From assembly GCF_033366695.1 (NCBI RefSeq), contig NZ_JAOBTQ010000001.1, positions 6,820,001 to 6,884,000 of the forward strand: 64,000 nt of DNA. The letters run 5' to 3'. The stretch is from Streptomyces sp. SCL15-4. Lineage in GTDB: Bacteria; Actinomycetota; Actinomycetes; Streptomycetales; Streptomycetaceae. The notes under the pieces were generated by a model. That model saw only the letters and a program-made list of their open reading frames with translations. It was not told the origin of the DNA and searched no databases. The stretch's first letter is position 1. The number at the start of each line of letters is the position of its first letter. Shown in pieces: positions 47,268-56,074 of the stretch. Made by a program: the position numbers and the translations under genes.

Positions 47268-48776
47268 ATGGCGCAGTGGACCTCGGCGGTGGGGGCGTCG
47301 CAGCTCGCCCGGCTCCTCACCTCCCAGCAGGACCGCCCGGCCGGCCCCGGCACCCGCCGTCCCCCCGCCTACCGCGCCCTCGCCGACGGCATCCGGCTGC
47401 TCGTCCTGGAGGGCCGCGTCCCGGTGGCCGCGCGCCTGCCCGCGGAACGCGAGCTGGCCCTGGCGCTCGCCGTCAGCCGCACCACCGTCGCGGCGGCCTA
47501 CGAGGCGCTGCGCGGCGAGGGCTTCCTGGAGTCTCGGCGCGGAGCCGGCAGCTGGACCGCCGTCCCGGCCGGCAACCCGATCCCCGCGCGCGGCCTGGAG
47601 CCGCTGCCCCCGGAATCCCTCGGCTCGATGATCGACCTGGGCTGCGCCTCGCTCCCGGCGCCCGAGCCGTGGCTCACCCGGGCCGTGCGGGGCGCCCTGG
47701 AGGAACTGCCGCCGTACGCCCACACCCACGGCGACTATCCGGCCGGGCTGCCCGCGCTGCGCTCGATGATCGCCGAACGCTACACCGCGCGCGGGATCCC
47801 CACCATGCCGGAGCAGATCATGGTGACGACCGGTGCGATGGGCGCCATCGACGCGATCTGCCATCTCTTCGGGGGCCGTGGCGAACGTATCGCCGTCGAG
47901 TCGCCGTCCTACGCCAACATCCTCCAGCTGATGCGCGAGGCGGGCGCCCGGCTGGTCCCGGTCGCGATGGCCGAGGGACTGTCCGGCTGGGACGTGGACC
48001 GCTGGCGTCAGGTCCTGCGCGAGGCCGCGCCGCGCATCGCCTACGTGGTCGCCGACTTCCACAATCCCACCGGGGCGCTCGCCGACGAGGACCAGCGGCG
48101 CCGGCTGGTGGACGCGGCGCGCTCGGCCGGCACGGTGCTGGTCGCCGACGAGACGATGAGCGAGCTGTGGCTCGACGAGGACGTGCGGGACGGCGGCATG
48201 CCCCGGCCGGTGTGCGGCTTCGACCCGGCCGGCTCCACGGTGATCACGGTCGGCTCGGCCAGCAAGGCGTTCTGGGCGGGGATGCGGATCGGCTGGGTGC
48301 GCGCGGCGCCGGACGTCGTCCGCAGCCTGGTCGCCGCGCGGGCGTATGCCGACCTCGGGACGCCGGTGCTGGAGCAGCTCGCCGTGAACTGGCTGTTCAG
48401 CACCGGCGGGTGGGAGCAGGCGGTGGAGCTGCGCCGCGCGCAGGCCCGGGAGAACCGGGACGCCCTGGTGGCGGCGGTGCGCCGCGAGCTGCCCGACTGG
48501 GAGTTCGAGGTGCCGCGCGGGGGGCTGACGCTCTGGGTGCGCGCCGGCGGTCTGTCCGGGTCCCGGATCGCGGAGGCCGGCGAGCGGACGGGCGTCCGCG
48601 TGCCTTCGGGGCCGCGCTTCGGGGTCGACGGCGCGTTCGAGGGCTATCTGCGGCTGCCGTTCACCGTCGGGGGAGCGGTGGCGGACGAGGCGGCGGCCCG
48701 GCTGGCCGCGGCGGCGCGCTTGGTGGAGTCGGGCATGACGGGCGGGACGGAGTCGCCGCGCACGTTCGTGGCGTAG
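47268..48776 (+). CDS. MocR-type GntR/aminotransferase regulator (YczR-like)
   Basis: 502 aa chimera. The N-terminal GntR winged helix covers about residues 30-95 (LPAERELALALAVSRTTVAAAYEALRGEGFLESRRG), a linker follows and the fold-type I aminotransferase domain covers 120-490 with the PLP lysine in GSASKAFWAG, near residue 329. Sequence features DFHNPTGA and DETMSELWLD are conserved. MocR proteins use PLP as an effector. Divergent from yczE across 101 bp containing a TGACACATGTCA palindrome-like site and a GATAAT -10-like hexamer. Confidence 0.93.
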   Translation: MAQWTSAVGASQLARLLTSQQDRPAGPGTRRPPAYRALADGIRLLVLEGRVPVAARLPAERELALALAVSRTTVAAAYEALRGEGFLESRRGAGSWTAVPAGNPIPARGLEPLPPESLGSMIDLGCASLPAPEPWLTRAVRGALEELPPYAHTHGDYPAGLPALRSMIAERYTARGIPTMPEQIMVTTGAMGAIDAICHLFGGRGERIAVESPSYANILQLMREAGARLVPVAMAEGLSGWDVDRWRQVLREAAPRIAYVVADFHNPTGALADEDQRRRLVDAARSAGTVLVADETMSELWLDEDVRDGGMPRPVCGFDPAGSTVITVGSASKAFWAGMRIGWVRAAPDVVRSLVAARAYADLGTPVLEQLAVNWLFSTGGWEQAVELRRAQARENRDALVAAVRRELPDWEFEVPRGGLTLWVRAGGLSGSRIAEAGERTGVRVPSGPRFGVDGAFEGYLRLPFTVGGAVADEAAARLAAAARLVESGMTGGTESPRTFVA

Positions 48777-48821
48777 GACGGCCCGGGCGCTGGTGACCGC
48801 TGTGGCGACCGCGGGCGCCGG

Positions 48822-50432
48822 TCAGGACTCCGCGGCCAGGGCTTCCGCCGGTACCGGTGTCTTCGCCGGCGTGGTCTTCGAGAGGTCCGCCGGCCCGGTC
48901 GCGACCGCGGTGGGCCGCGCGGGCAGCAGGTCCAGCACCGCCTGCCGGTCGGCGTCGCTCGTGGCGTCGTCGTAGGGGTCGGGCGTCCGCGGTACCTGGA
49001 GCCGGTGCACCGGGCCCGAGCCCAGCCGCGCGTACCCCCGCCCGGGCGGCACGTGCGCCGGCGGCGTGGTGTGCGGCACCGCCCCGAGCACCGCCTCCAC
49101 CTGCCGCGGCGCCGCGGCCCCCAGCACGACCCGCGCGCGTGTGTGCTGCCGTACCGCGTCGCCGAGCGTCTCCGCGCTGTCGAACTGCTCGGCGACGACG
49201 ACGGTCACGTTCGCCGCGCGGCCGTGCCGCAGCGGCACCTGGAGCAGCGCCTGCGGGTCCTTGCGGCCGTCGGCCGCCGCGAGGTGCGTGAAGACGGCGG
49301 GCCGGTCCAGCAGGAGCCACAGCGGGCGCCGGGTGTCCTCGGGCGGCGGCTCGCCCGCCTGCCGGGCCAGGTTGACCGCGATGAGCCGCCGCTCGGTCTC
49401 CCGCGCGGCCCACTCCAGGCTGGCCAGCGCCCCGGCGAGCGCGCACTCCACGGCCAGGACGCCGTCCCGGCCGGTCAGGCAGGCGTACTCGCCGGTGCCG
49501 CCGCCGTCGACGATCAGCACGTCGCCGTGGCGCAGGGCCTGGAGGGCGACGGAGCGCAGCAGGGTGGAGGTGCCGCTGCCGGGGTGGCCGACGGCCAGCA
49601 GGTGCGGCTCGGTGGAGCGGATGCCGGTGCGCCAGACGACCGGCGGGACGTCGACCCGTTCCTCTCCGTAGGAGAGGGGAAGCGTGCGCTGGACCTCGCT
49701 GGGGTCGGTGTAGCCGAGGACGGTCTCGCCGGGCGCGGTGACGAAGGGCTGGGCGGGGATGTCGGCGGGCAGCGGGGCGAGCGCGGTGACGGTGAGCCGG
49801 TTGCCCTCCTCGTCCCAGTCGAAGTGGTACTCGCGGCTCCGCCCGGCCTTGACGGTGAGCAGCTGCTCGACCCGCGCGCGGGCCTCGGGCTCGCCGTCCG
49901 GGAAGTAGGCGGGATAGCGGATCACCAGGTGGTCGACGCGGCCGGCGGCGTCGAACTCGTGCTCCTTGAAGGCCTTCTCCCACTCCCCGCCGTGCGCGTA
50001 CAGCGGCGCCGGGTCGTCGGCACCGGAGAAGTACGGCACCAGGGCCTCGTAGAGCGCCGTGAGGCGTTCGGTCCGGGCGGCGTCGGGGCCGTCGGGCGCC
50101 GACGGCGTGCGGTCGCGGCCCTGCCAGGCCGCCGCCGCCATCACGGTGACGACGGCGAGCAGCGGCCCGTACGGCATCAGGGCCACGACCATCATCGCGG
50201 AGGCCGCGAGGAACAGCAGCGGCCCGCGCCTGTCCTTGGGCGTGTCCGCCCACCTGCGACGGCCGGCCGAGGCCAGCACGCGCAGCCCGCGCGTGACGGT
50301 GATCAGCGGGTGGAGGACGTCGGTGGCGCTGTCGGCCGCCGTCCGGGCCAGTTCCCTGCTCCGGGCGAGCTGCGTCCGGGCGATCTGGGCGCTGTCCTTG
50401 CTCAGGATGCGGGGGAGAGGGCGCCGGGCCAC
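48822..50432 (-). CDS. FtsK/TraB-like protein with degenerate Walker A
   Basis: 536 aa. Two TM helices sit near residues 70-105 (RGPLLFLAASAMMVVALMPYG, LAVVTVMAAAAW). A central globular part is followed by a P-loop-like segment LLAVGHPGSGTSTLLRSVAL at about 280-297, in which the invariant Lys is replaced by Thr288 (HPGSGTST). The Walker B region (RPLWLLLDRPAVF) lacks the acidic pair. Fold and context match FtsK/TraB DNA pumps of streptomycete conjugative elements, but the ATPase is probably dead. The GTG follows CAGGAG. Translationally downstream of a 64-residue membrane protein. Confidence 0.78.
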   Translation of the reverse strand: MARRPLPRILSKDSAQIARTQLARSRELARTAADSATDVLHPLITVTRGLRVLASAGRRRWADTPKDRRGPLLFLAASAMMVVALMPYGPLLAVVTVMAAAAWQGRDRTPSAPDGPDAARTERLTALYEALVPYFSGADDPAPLYAHGGEWEKAFKEHEFDAAGRVDHLVIRYPAYFPDGEPEARARVEQLLTVKAGRSREYHFDWDEEGNRLTVTALAPLPADIPAQPFVTAPGETVLGYTDPSEVQRTLPLSYGEERVDVPPVVWRTGIRSTEPHLLAVGHPGSGTSTLLRSVALQALRHGDVLIVDGGGTGEYACLTGRDGVLAVECALAGALASLEWAARETERRLIAVNLARQAGEPPPEDTRRPLWLLLDRPAVFTHLAAADGRKDPQALLQVPLRHGRAANVTVVVAEQFDSAETLGDAVRQHTRARVVLGAAAPRQVEAVLGAVPHTTPPAHVPPGRGYARLGSGPVHRLQVPRTPDPYDDATSDADRQAVLDLLPARPTAVATGPADLSKTTPAKTPVPAEALAAES

Positions 50433-50472
50433 TGCTGACTCCTGATCGTGCGTGCGGGCGGTGCGGGCCGGG

Positions 50473-50667
50473 TCAGAACTTGATGCCGCCGAGGAGGCTG
50501 GCGAGGCTCTCTCCCCCGGCTTTGATGCTCGGGGCGATGCCTGTGGTCGACAGGTAGAAACCGAACAGGGCCGACACCGTGGCGTGCGAGCCCTTCAGTC
50601 CGTCCTTGCGGAAGAACAGGAAGACGACGATGCCGAGCAGCAGCACGCCTGAGAGGGAGAGGATCAT
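50473..50667 (-). CDS. 64-residue membrane protein partner of the FtsK/TraB-like gene
   Basis: 64 aa with an N-terminal TM (LSLSGVLLLGIVVFLFFRKDG) and a second hydrophobic stretch (ATVSALFGFYLSTTGIAPS). AGGAGG lies seven bases upstream of the ATG. The downstream gene starts 40 bp later. The size and pairing recall small Spd/Tra membrane proteins of streptomycete mobile elements. Function unknown. Confidence 0.75.
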   Translation of the reverse strand: MILSLSGVLLLGIVVFLFFRKDGLKGSHATVSALFGFYLSTTGIAPSIKAGGESLASLLGGIKF

Positions 50668-50856
50668 TTGGGGCCTCCTGGTGTCGAAGGTGGGGGACAG
50701 TCACCATGAGTTCTTCCAGGATCACAGCATGTATCCATACGATTAAAGGTGCAACCGGGTGAAAAGCGGTGAATTTCGCCCACCCGGAGGAGACGGCCAC
50801 GGCCCCATTGACCAGGGCTGTTGCCTCCCGCCGGGCCTGTCGGTGATCTTTACCTC

Positions 50857-50878
50857 GGGCACATCGGGTCATGTGCCC
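50857..50878. promoter_or_regulatory. Inverted repeat upstream of the ankyrin gene
   Basis: GGGCACAT, six bases, ATGTGCCC: perfect 8-bp arms. Two direct copies of AAGCAGTCCCC start at 50912 and 50932, exactly 20 bp apart, between this and the ankyrin start. Likely regulatory region. Confidence 0.45.
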
Positions 50879-50911
50879 CGAGAGCCAGTACGCTGGCGAT
50901 TCACTCGTACG

Positions 50912-50942
50912 AAGCAGTCCCCCAGTGAGCCAAGCAGTCCCC
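50912..50942. repeat. Direct repeat AAGCAGTCCCC upstream of the ankyrin gene
   Basis: Two identical 11-bp copies at 50912-50922 and 50932-50942 with 20-bp centre spacing, 27 bp before the ankyrin start. Confidence 0.6.
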
Positions 50943-50968
50943 AATCAGCATGGAGAGGCGGTCCGGCC

Positions 50969-51361
50969 ATGAGTGAAGCCCCCGACCCCGAGGTCGTGGA
51001 GCTGGCGACCAAGATCTTCGATCTGGCCCGGCAGGGGCAGACCGAGGCGCTCGTGGCGTATGTCGACGCGGGTGTGCCCGCCAACCTCACCAACGACCGC
51101 GGCGACTCCCTGGTGATGCTCGCCGCGTACCACGGCCACGCCGACGCGGTGCGCGCGCTGCTCGCCCGCGGCGCCGCCGCCGACCAGATCAACGACCGGG
51201 GTCAGACCCCGCTCGCGGGCGCCGTCTTCAAGGGCGAGGCGGATGTGATCAAGGCCCTCCTGGAGAGCGGCGCCGATCCTTCCAAGGGCACGCCGTCGGC
51301 CGTCGACACGGCCCGCATGTTCGGCAAGACGGAGCTTCTGGAACTGTTCGGCGCGCGCTGA
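50969..51361 (+). CDS. Ankyrin-repeat protein
   Basis: 130 aa. Three ankyrin repeats cover about residues 30-130: GQTEALVAYVDAGVPANLTNDRGDSLVMLAAYHGHADAVRALLARGAAADQINDRGQTPLAGAVFKGEADVIKALLESGADP, split here only for mention. The N-terminal helix is short. No signal or TM. A soluble protein-binding module. Next to a HEAT-repeat protein on the same strand. The partner is unknown. Confidence 0.93.
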   Translation: MSEAPDPEVVELATKIFDLARQGQTEALVAYVDAGVPANLTNDRGDSLVMLAAYHGHADAVRALLARGAAADQINDRGQTPLAGAVFKGEADVIKALLESGADPSKGTPSAVDTARMFGKTELLELFGAR

Positions 51362-51661
51362 ACCGATTGTTCCGACCAGCAACGACAAGAAAACGGGGGA
51401 GGCGGTACGGGGCCGCCGGAAATACGGTCGCGGCAGCACACACCGCGGGTCATCATGACGACGTGATTCACGGACGTGATGGCTGGGCAGAGGTTGCCGC
51501 ACCGCGCGGGCCGTGACGCGGTCCGCATGGGCCACCGACGAGAGGCAGAGAGAAATGGTCTACAGCAAGCAAGAGACGGCGGGCGCTCCGACGTTGTGTC
51601 GCGCGGCCAGGTAACGCGTGTTCACCCGGTTGTGTCGACGCTTGATGTGAGGCTGTTTCCC

Positions 51662-53080
51662 ATGTTCGATCCGGTCATAGCGCCCAGCGGTACCCTGCTC
51701 GGGCTGCTCCAGCGCGGCCGTGGCGACGGCACGCTGCACGCGCTGACGGCCCCGCGCGCCGAAGCGCTCGCGGCCCTGAACCACTGTGTGCTGCGCGACC
51801 CCCGCCACGACTGGCAGGTGGAGAACCGCTCCCTCTACTACGCCCGCCTCTACCTCGACCTGAACGGCGGGCTGGACACCGTCGAGGCGCACCTCTTCGC
51901 CACCGAGGACGTCCTCGACACCGACGAGTCCCGCACCGGCCTGGCCCTGGCCGTCCTCGGGCACCTCGCCTCCTACGGCCGGCGGGACGCCCTGGACCTG
52001 CTGCGCAGGTACGCCGCGCACGGCTCCAACTGGGCCTGGGCCCTGGACGAGCTGGCCCTGCGGGACGACGACGCGGGCCTGCGCGCCCTCGCCGCCCCCG
52101 TCCTGGCCCGCTTCGCCACCGACCCCGAGGGCGAGGCCGAGCTGGCCGCCGCCGTACGCGACGCCTTCGAACCGCGGCCCTGGCGCTTGTGGGCCGAGGA
52201 CCCCCGCGAGGCGATCGCCACCCGCGTGCGCGCCGCCCAGGAAGCCGGCTGCTTCGACCGCTGGCAACGGCAGATGCGCCCCACCGGCCCCCGGCCCGGC
52301 TGGAGCGTGCGCGCCGTCTTCGAGTGGGCCCAGCAGGGCCTGGACCGCGGTGCCGCCCTCCATGTGCCCGCCGCCCGCTGTCTGGCCGCCGTGGCCGGTC
52401 CGGAGGACCGGCCCGAGATCCTCCAGGCCGCCCGGACCGGCGACGACGGAGCCCGCTGCACCGCCCTGCGCTACCTCGCCGACAGCGACGACCCCGGCAC
52501 CCTCGACCTGATCGAGGCCGCGGTCGCCGACGGGACCGGCGTCGTCGTGGAGGCCGCCGTCGACGCCTTCGAACGGATGCGCGGCGTCGCCGCCGTCGAT
52601 CGTGCGCGCGGCTGGGCCCGGCGCACCGACGCGCTCGGCGCCGCCGCCGGCCGCATCCTCGCCTGCCGCGGCGGCATTCGCGACCGCGACCTCGTCCTCG
52701 CCGCCCTGCGCCAGGCCGTACGCGGCGAGGGTCCCGACGCACCGACCCTGTGGACCCTCGTCGACGGCGCCGGGCGCCTCGGCATCGGCTGCGCGGCCCC
52801 CGTGCTGCGCCACATCTACCGCGAGACGGCCTCCTCCCACCTGCGCGGCCGCGCCGCCCGCGCGCTGGCCGCCACCGACCCCTCCTTCGCCGCCGGCTTC
52901 GCCGTCGAGTGCCTGTGGGACTGCGAGGAGACCACCCGCGAACTCGCCGCCCGGCACGCCGAGACCGGTGACACCCGGGTCGTGGAGCGCCTGCGCCGCC
53001 TGGCCGCCGACCCGGCCGAGGAGGACGAGGTGCAGACCGCCGTACGCAGCCGCTTCGGACCCGACGCCACCCTCGGCTGA
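51662..53080 (+). CDS. HEAT-repeat protein (PBS-lyase-like solenoid)
   Basis: 472 aa helical solenoid. At least four HEAT-like units of about 30 residues can be read between about 80 and 460 (RRDALDLLRRYAAHGSNWAWALDELAL, ARCTALRYLADSDDPGTLDLIEAAV, GVVVEAAVDAFERMRG, LRGRAARALAATDPSFAAGF). A scaffold rather than an enzyme, and one conserved Trp-rich segment (RLWAEDPREAIATRV) is unusual. ATG 51662 follows GTGAGG, and in-frame alternatives upstream lack homology. It shares the locus with the ankyrin protein. Confidence 0.88.
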   Translation: MFDPVIAPSGTLLGLLQRGRGDGTLHALTAPRAEALAALNHCVLRDPRHDWQVENRSLYYARLYLDLNGGLDTVEAHLFATEDVLDTDESRTGLALAVLGHLASYGRRDALDLLRRYAAHGSNWAWALDELALRDDDAGLRALAAPVLARFATDPEGEAELAAAVRDAFEPRPWRLWAEDPREAIATRVRAAQEAGCFDRWQRQMRPTGPRPGWSVRAVFEWAQQGLDRGAALHVPAARCLAAVAGPEDRPEILQAARTGDDGARCTALRYLADSDDPGTLDLIEAAVADGTGVVVEAAVDAFERMRGVAAVDRARGWARRTDALGAAAGRILACRGGIRDRDLVLAALRQAVRGEGPDAPTLWTLVDGAGRLGIGCAAPVLRHIYRETASSHLRGRAARALAATDPSFAAGFAVECLWDCEETTRELAARHAETGDTRVVERLRRLAADPAEEDEVQTAVRSRFGPDATLG

Positions 53081-53138
53081 CCCCACTCGCGCCTCCCGGC
53101 CGGGGCGGACGACCGCCCGTTGGGTGAACGACGGACGA

Positions 53139-53179
53139 CCCGTGGGTCAGGACGCCGTGACGAAAGCCTGACCCACGGG
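53139..53179 (+). terminator. Hairpin terminator after the HEAT-repeat gene
   Basis: Perfect 13-bp arms CCCGTGGGTCAGG (53139-53151) and complement (53167-53179), 15-nt loop. Confidence 0.75.
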
Positions 53180-53199
53180 GGCGGACGGCCCGACACTCA

Positions 53200-53527
53200 T
53201 GGAACGTTCCCCGCGCGCAAAGCGAGTTCGTCCGCAGCGGCGCATGCGACGTCGTACGCGCCTCCCTGGGCGTCGACCCCGTGGAACGCCGTCCGGCGCT
53301 CCACGACCCCGGGCTGCGGGCCCACCACGCGCGCGGATGAGACGAGACGCTGCTCCCGATGACCTCCCGGCTCTCCGTGGAGAAGCGGCGCGGCGCGCTC
53401 CGGGCCGCCCTCTGCGCGCTCCATGCCCGCGCCGGCGTGCGCCTTGTGCCCGGGCCCGCCGAGACCTACCGGCCGGCCGCGCTGGAGGCCATGGCGTGCG
53501 GCACGCAGGCGGCACGCAGGCGGCACG
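53200..53527 (+). pseudogene. Decayed GT4 glycosyltransferase (PimB-like)
   Basis: In one frame the translation reads FVRSGACDVVRASLGVD...RPALHDPGLRAHHARG, then an in-frame TGA near 53340, then DETLLPMTSRLSVEKR, LHARAGVRLVPGPAETYRPAALEAMACGTQ. These match scattered signatures of GT4 mannosyltransferases (donor-binding PGPAETFGLAALEALACGTP). The middle of the C-terminal domain is missing between LHARAG and VRLVPG, and the N-terminal half is absent. An 11-bp direct repeat (GGCACGCAGGC) lies at the 3' breakpoint, 53500-53527. A remnant after deletion. Confidence 0.7.
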
Positions 53528-53618
53528 CGCGCGTGCGGAGTGCTTCGGCTGGTAAGCGGCCGCGGAGGCGTTCCTCGCACCCCACGACGCACGGGCCCCG
53601 AGCCGCCGCTCCGGGGTG

Positions 53619-54488
53619 TCAGCGGCGGCGCACCGGTACGAACCTGACCGGCGTGCCCGGCGGCGCCTGCGCGGCGGCCGGCAGGTCGGCGGCGCGCACC
53701 ACGGCGATCACCGGGTAGCCGCCGGTCGTCGGATGGTCCGCGAGGAAGACCACCGGACGGCCGTCCGGCGGCACCTGGACCGCGCCGAGCACCATGCCCT
53801 CGCTGGGCAGCTCGCCGGCCCGGGCCCGCTCCAGGGCGGGCCCCTCGGTGCGCAGGCCGATGCGGTTGCTCGCCGCGGACACCCGGTACGCGCGCGTGGT
53901 GAGGTCCCGGACCGCGTCCGCCGTGAACCAGTCGTCGCGCGGACCCAGGGTGACCCGCAGCACCAGCTCCGCGGGCGGACGCGGCTGCGGGGCGCCGTCC
54001 ACGCGGGCGGGAGCGCCGGCCGGAGGGCCCAGCGGCAGCACCGTACCGTCCGCGAGCGGCGCCGGGCCGAGGCCCGACAGCAGGTCGGTGGCGCGGCTGC
54101 CGAGGACCGGCTCCACGGCGATGCCGCCGGTAACGGCCACGTAGCCGCGTACGCCGGCCGTGGCCGCGCCCACCTCCAGCAACTCGCCCGCCGGCACCAC
54201 GACCGGGGCGCCCCACGCGGCCGGACGGCCGCCCACCGACACCGGGCCCGGCGCGCCGCCGACGGCGACCGCCACCGTCGTACGCGGGCGCAGCGCACAG
54301 CCGTCGAGCGTGGTCTCCAGCACCGCGGCGTCCGGCGGATTGCCCACGAGCCGGTTCACCAGCGCCGCCGCGCGCGGGTCGAGCGCCCCGGAGCGCGGCA
54401 CGCCGAGATGCGCGTACCCCGGCCGCCCCCGGTCCTGCACGGTGGTCAGCAACCCGGCCCGCGCCACGAGGAGCACACGGTCGCTCAC
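53619..54488 (-). CDS. pxpC: 5-oxoprolinase subunit C
   Basis: 289 aa biotin-dependent-carboxyltransferase-like subunit (KipA/PxpC). Motifs TVQDRGRPGYAHLGVPRSGALDPRAA at about 16-42, GYVAVTGGI and the ASNRIGLRTEGPAL turn. With PxpA and PxpB it forms an ATP-dependent 5-oxoproline (pyroglutamate) hydrolase giving glutamate. GTG start. It is the last gene of a four-gene operon (MFS, pxpA, pxpB, pxpC). The 76-bp gap before it is longer than the others. Confidence 0.93.
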   Translation of the reverse strand: MSDRVLLVARAGLLTTVQDRGRPGYAHLGVPRSGALDPRAAALVNRLVGNPPDAAVLETTLDGCALRPRTTVAVAVGGAPGPVSVGGRPAAWGAPVVVPAGELLEVGAATAGVRGYVAVTGGIAVEPVLGSRATDLLSGLGPAPLADGTVLPLGPPAGAPARVDGAPQPRPPAELVLRVTLGPRDDWFTADAVRDLTTRAYRVSAASNRIGLRTEGPALERARAGELPSEGMVLGAVQVPPDGRPVVFLADHPTTGGYPVIAVVRAADLPAAAQAPPGTPVRFVPVRRR

Positions 54489-54564
54489 GCGCCCACCTCC
54501 CCGGCGGCCGGCACCACGGTCCGCGCAGGCGCGGCGGCGCGCGCCCCTCTGACAGCCGCCCGCG

Positions 54565-55182
54565 TCACGACTCCTCCACCGGAACGAACCGCACCCGCGC
54601 CCCCGGTGTCAGCAGCGCGGCCGGCACGCGCCGGTGGTCCCACAGCACCGCGTCCGTCGTGCCGATCAGCTGCCAGCCGCCCGGGGAGGAGCGCGGGTAG
54701 ACGCCCGTGTACGGCCCCGCCAGCGCGACGGCGCCCGCGGGGACCGCCGTGCGCGGGGTGGCGCGGCGCGGGACGGCGTAGCGGTCCGGGAGGCCGGTGA
54801 GGTAGCCGAAGCCCGGTGCGAAGCCGCAGAAGGCCACCGTGAACTCCGTGCCGGCGTGGAGGCGGGCCGCCTCCCGTTCGGTCACTCCCCAGTGCCCGGC
54901 GACCGCTGCGAGGTCCGGACCGTCGTAGCGCACGGGCAGTTCGATCAGCTCGCCCGCGCCGGACGGCGCCTCCGGGATCCGCGCGGTGGTCAGTTCCGCC
55001 GCCCAGCGGTCCGGTTCGCGAAGACCGTCGAGCAGGACCGTACGGGCGGCGGGGACGATCTCCCGCACGGTGAGCGCGCCCTCCGCGCGGCGGCGCAGCA
55101 GCCACGCGTGCAGGGCCCGCGCCTCCTCCCCGGACGCCGCCTCCACGAGGAGCGCCTCGTCGCCCACGGCGAGCGCCCTCAC
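54565..55182 (-). CDS. pxpB: 5-oxoprolinase subunit B
   Basis: 205 aa KipI/PxpB subunit with FTVAFCGFAPGFGYLTGLP, the RRATPRTAVPAGAVALAGPYTGVYPRSSPGGWQLIG core and the N-terminal GDEALLVEAAS. The GTG start at 55182 overlaps the pxpA stop by four bases (GTGA), so the two are translated together. Forms a complex with PxpC. Confidence 0.93.
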   Translation of the reverse strand: MRALAVGDEALLVEAASGEEARALHAWLLRRRAEGALTVREIVPAARTVLLDGLREPDRWAAELTTARIPEAPSGAGELIELPVRYDGPDLAAVAGHWGVTEREAARLHAGTEFTVAFCGFAPGFGYLTGLPDRYAVPRRATPRTAVPAGAVALAGPYTGVYPRSSPGGWQLIGTTDAVLWDHRRVPAALLTPGARVRFVPVEES

Positions 55183-55937
55183 GCGAACGCCTCCACCCGC
55201 ACGCCCGCCGCCACCAGCCGCTCGCGCACCCGGCGGGCCAGGTCCACCGCGCCGGGCGTGTCGCCGTGCAGGCACAGCGATCGGGCGCGAACCGGGATCC
55301 GCGCGCCGGAGTGCGCGATGACCGCGCCGGAGCGCGCCAGGCTCACCGAGCGCTCCACGACCGTGTCCGGGTCGGTCACCACGGCGCCCTCCCGGCCGCG
55401 CGGCACCAGCGTGCCCTCGTCGGTGTACGCGCGGTCCGCGAAGGCCTCCGTGACGGCCGGCAGCCCCGCCTCGGCGGCCAGCTCCAGCAGCCGCGAGCCG
55501 GGCAGGCCCAGCACCGGCAGCGAGGCATCCGCGAGCCGCACGCCGTCGATCACCGCGCGGGCCTGCTCCGCGTCGCGCACCACCCGGTTGTAGAGCGCGC
55601 CGTGCGGCTTGACGTAGGCCACGCGCGACCCCGCCGCCCGCGCGAACACCTCCAGGGCGCCGATCTGGTAGGCCACCTCGGCCGCCAGCTCGGCGGACGG
55701 CACGTCCATCGCGCGCCGCCCGAAACCGGCCAGGTCCCGGTAGGAGACCTGGGCGCCGATCGTCACCCCGCGCTCGGCCGCCAGCTCGCACACCCGGCGC
55801 ATGGTGGCCGGGTCCCCCGCGTGGAAACCGCAGGCCACGTTGGCGCTGGTGACGACGGACAGCAGCTGTTCGTCGTCGGTCAGCCGCCAGCGCCCGAAGC
55901 CCTCGCCGAGGTCGGCGTTCAGATCGATCGCTGTCAT
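55179..55937 (-). CDS. pxpA: 5-oxoprolinase subunit A (LamB/YcsF family)
   Basis: 252 aa. The signatures are IDLNADLGEGFG at the start, VTSANVACGFHAGDP, GAQVSYRDLAGFGRR and VKPHGALYNRV; the RSLCLHGDTPGAVDLARRVR end is typical. Together with PxpB and PxpC it cleaves 5-oxoproline. Start 55937 has no strong ribosome site. The upstream gap contains a 14-bp tandem repeat. Confidence 0.95.
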   Translation of the reverse strand: MTAIDLNADLGEGFGRWRLTDDEQLLSVVTSANVACGFHAGDPATMRRVCELAAERGVTIGAQVSYRDLAGFGRRAMDVPSAELAAEVAYQIGALEVFARAAGSRVAYVKPHGALYNRVVRDAEQARAVIDGVRLADASLPVLGLPGSRLLELAAEAGLPAVTEAFADRAYTDEGTLVPRGREGAVVTDPDTVVERSVSLARSGAVIAHSGARIPVRARSLCLHGDTPGAVDLARRVRERLVAAGVRVEAFA

Positions 55938-55953
55938 GGTGTTCTCGTGTCTC

Positions 55954-55995
55954 CGGTTCTCGTGCGGCGGTTCTCGTGCGGCGGTTCTCGTGCGG
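55954..55995. repeat. Three perfect 14-bp tandem repeats between the MFS gene and pxpA
   Basis: CGGTTCTCGTGCGG repeated three times without change (55954-55967, 55968-55981, 55982-55995), followed by further degenerate GTACGG/CCGTAC units to about 56050. It lies in the 137-bp gap inside the pxp operon. Confidence 0.9.
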
Positions 55996-56074
55996 GTGGG
56001 GCGTACGGCGGTCGCCGTACGGATGGGCCGTACGGCGATTCTCGCGCGGTGGGTCCTCCGGGGACTCCCGTGCC

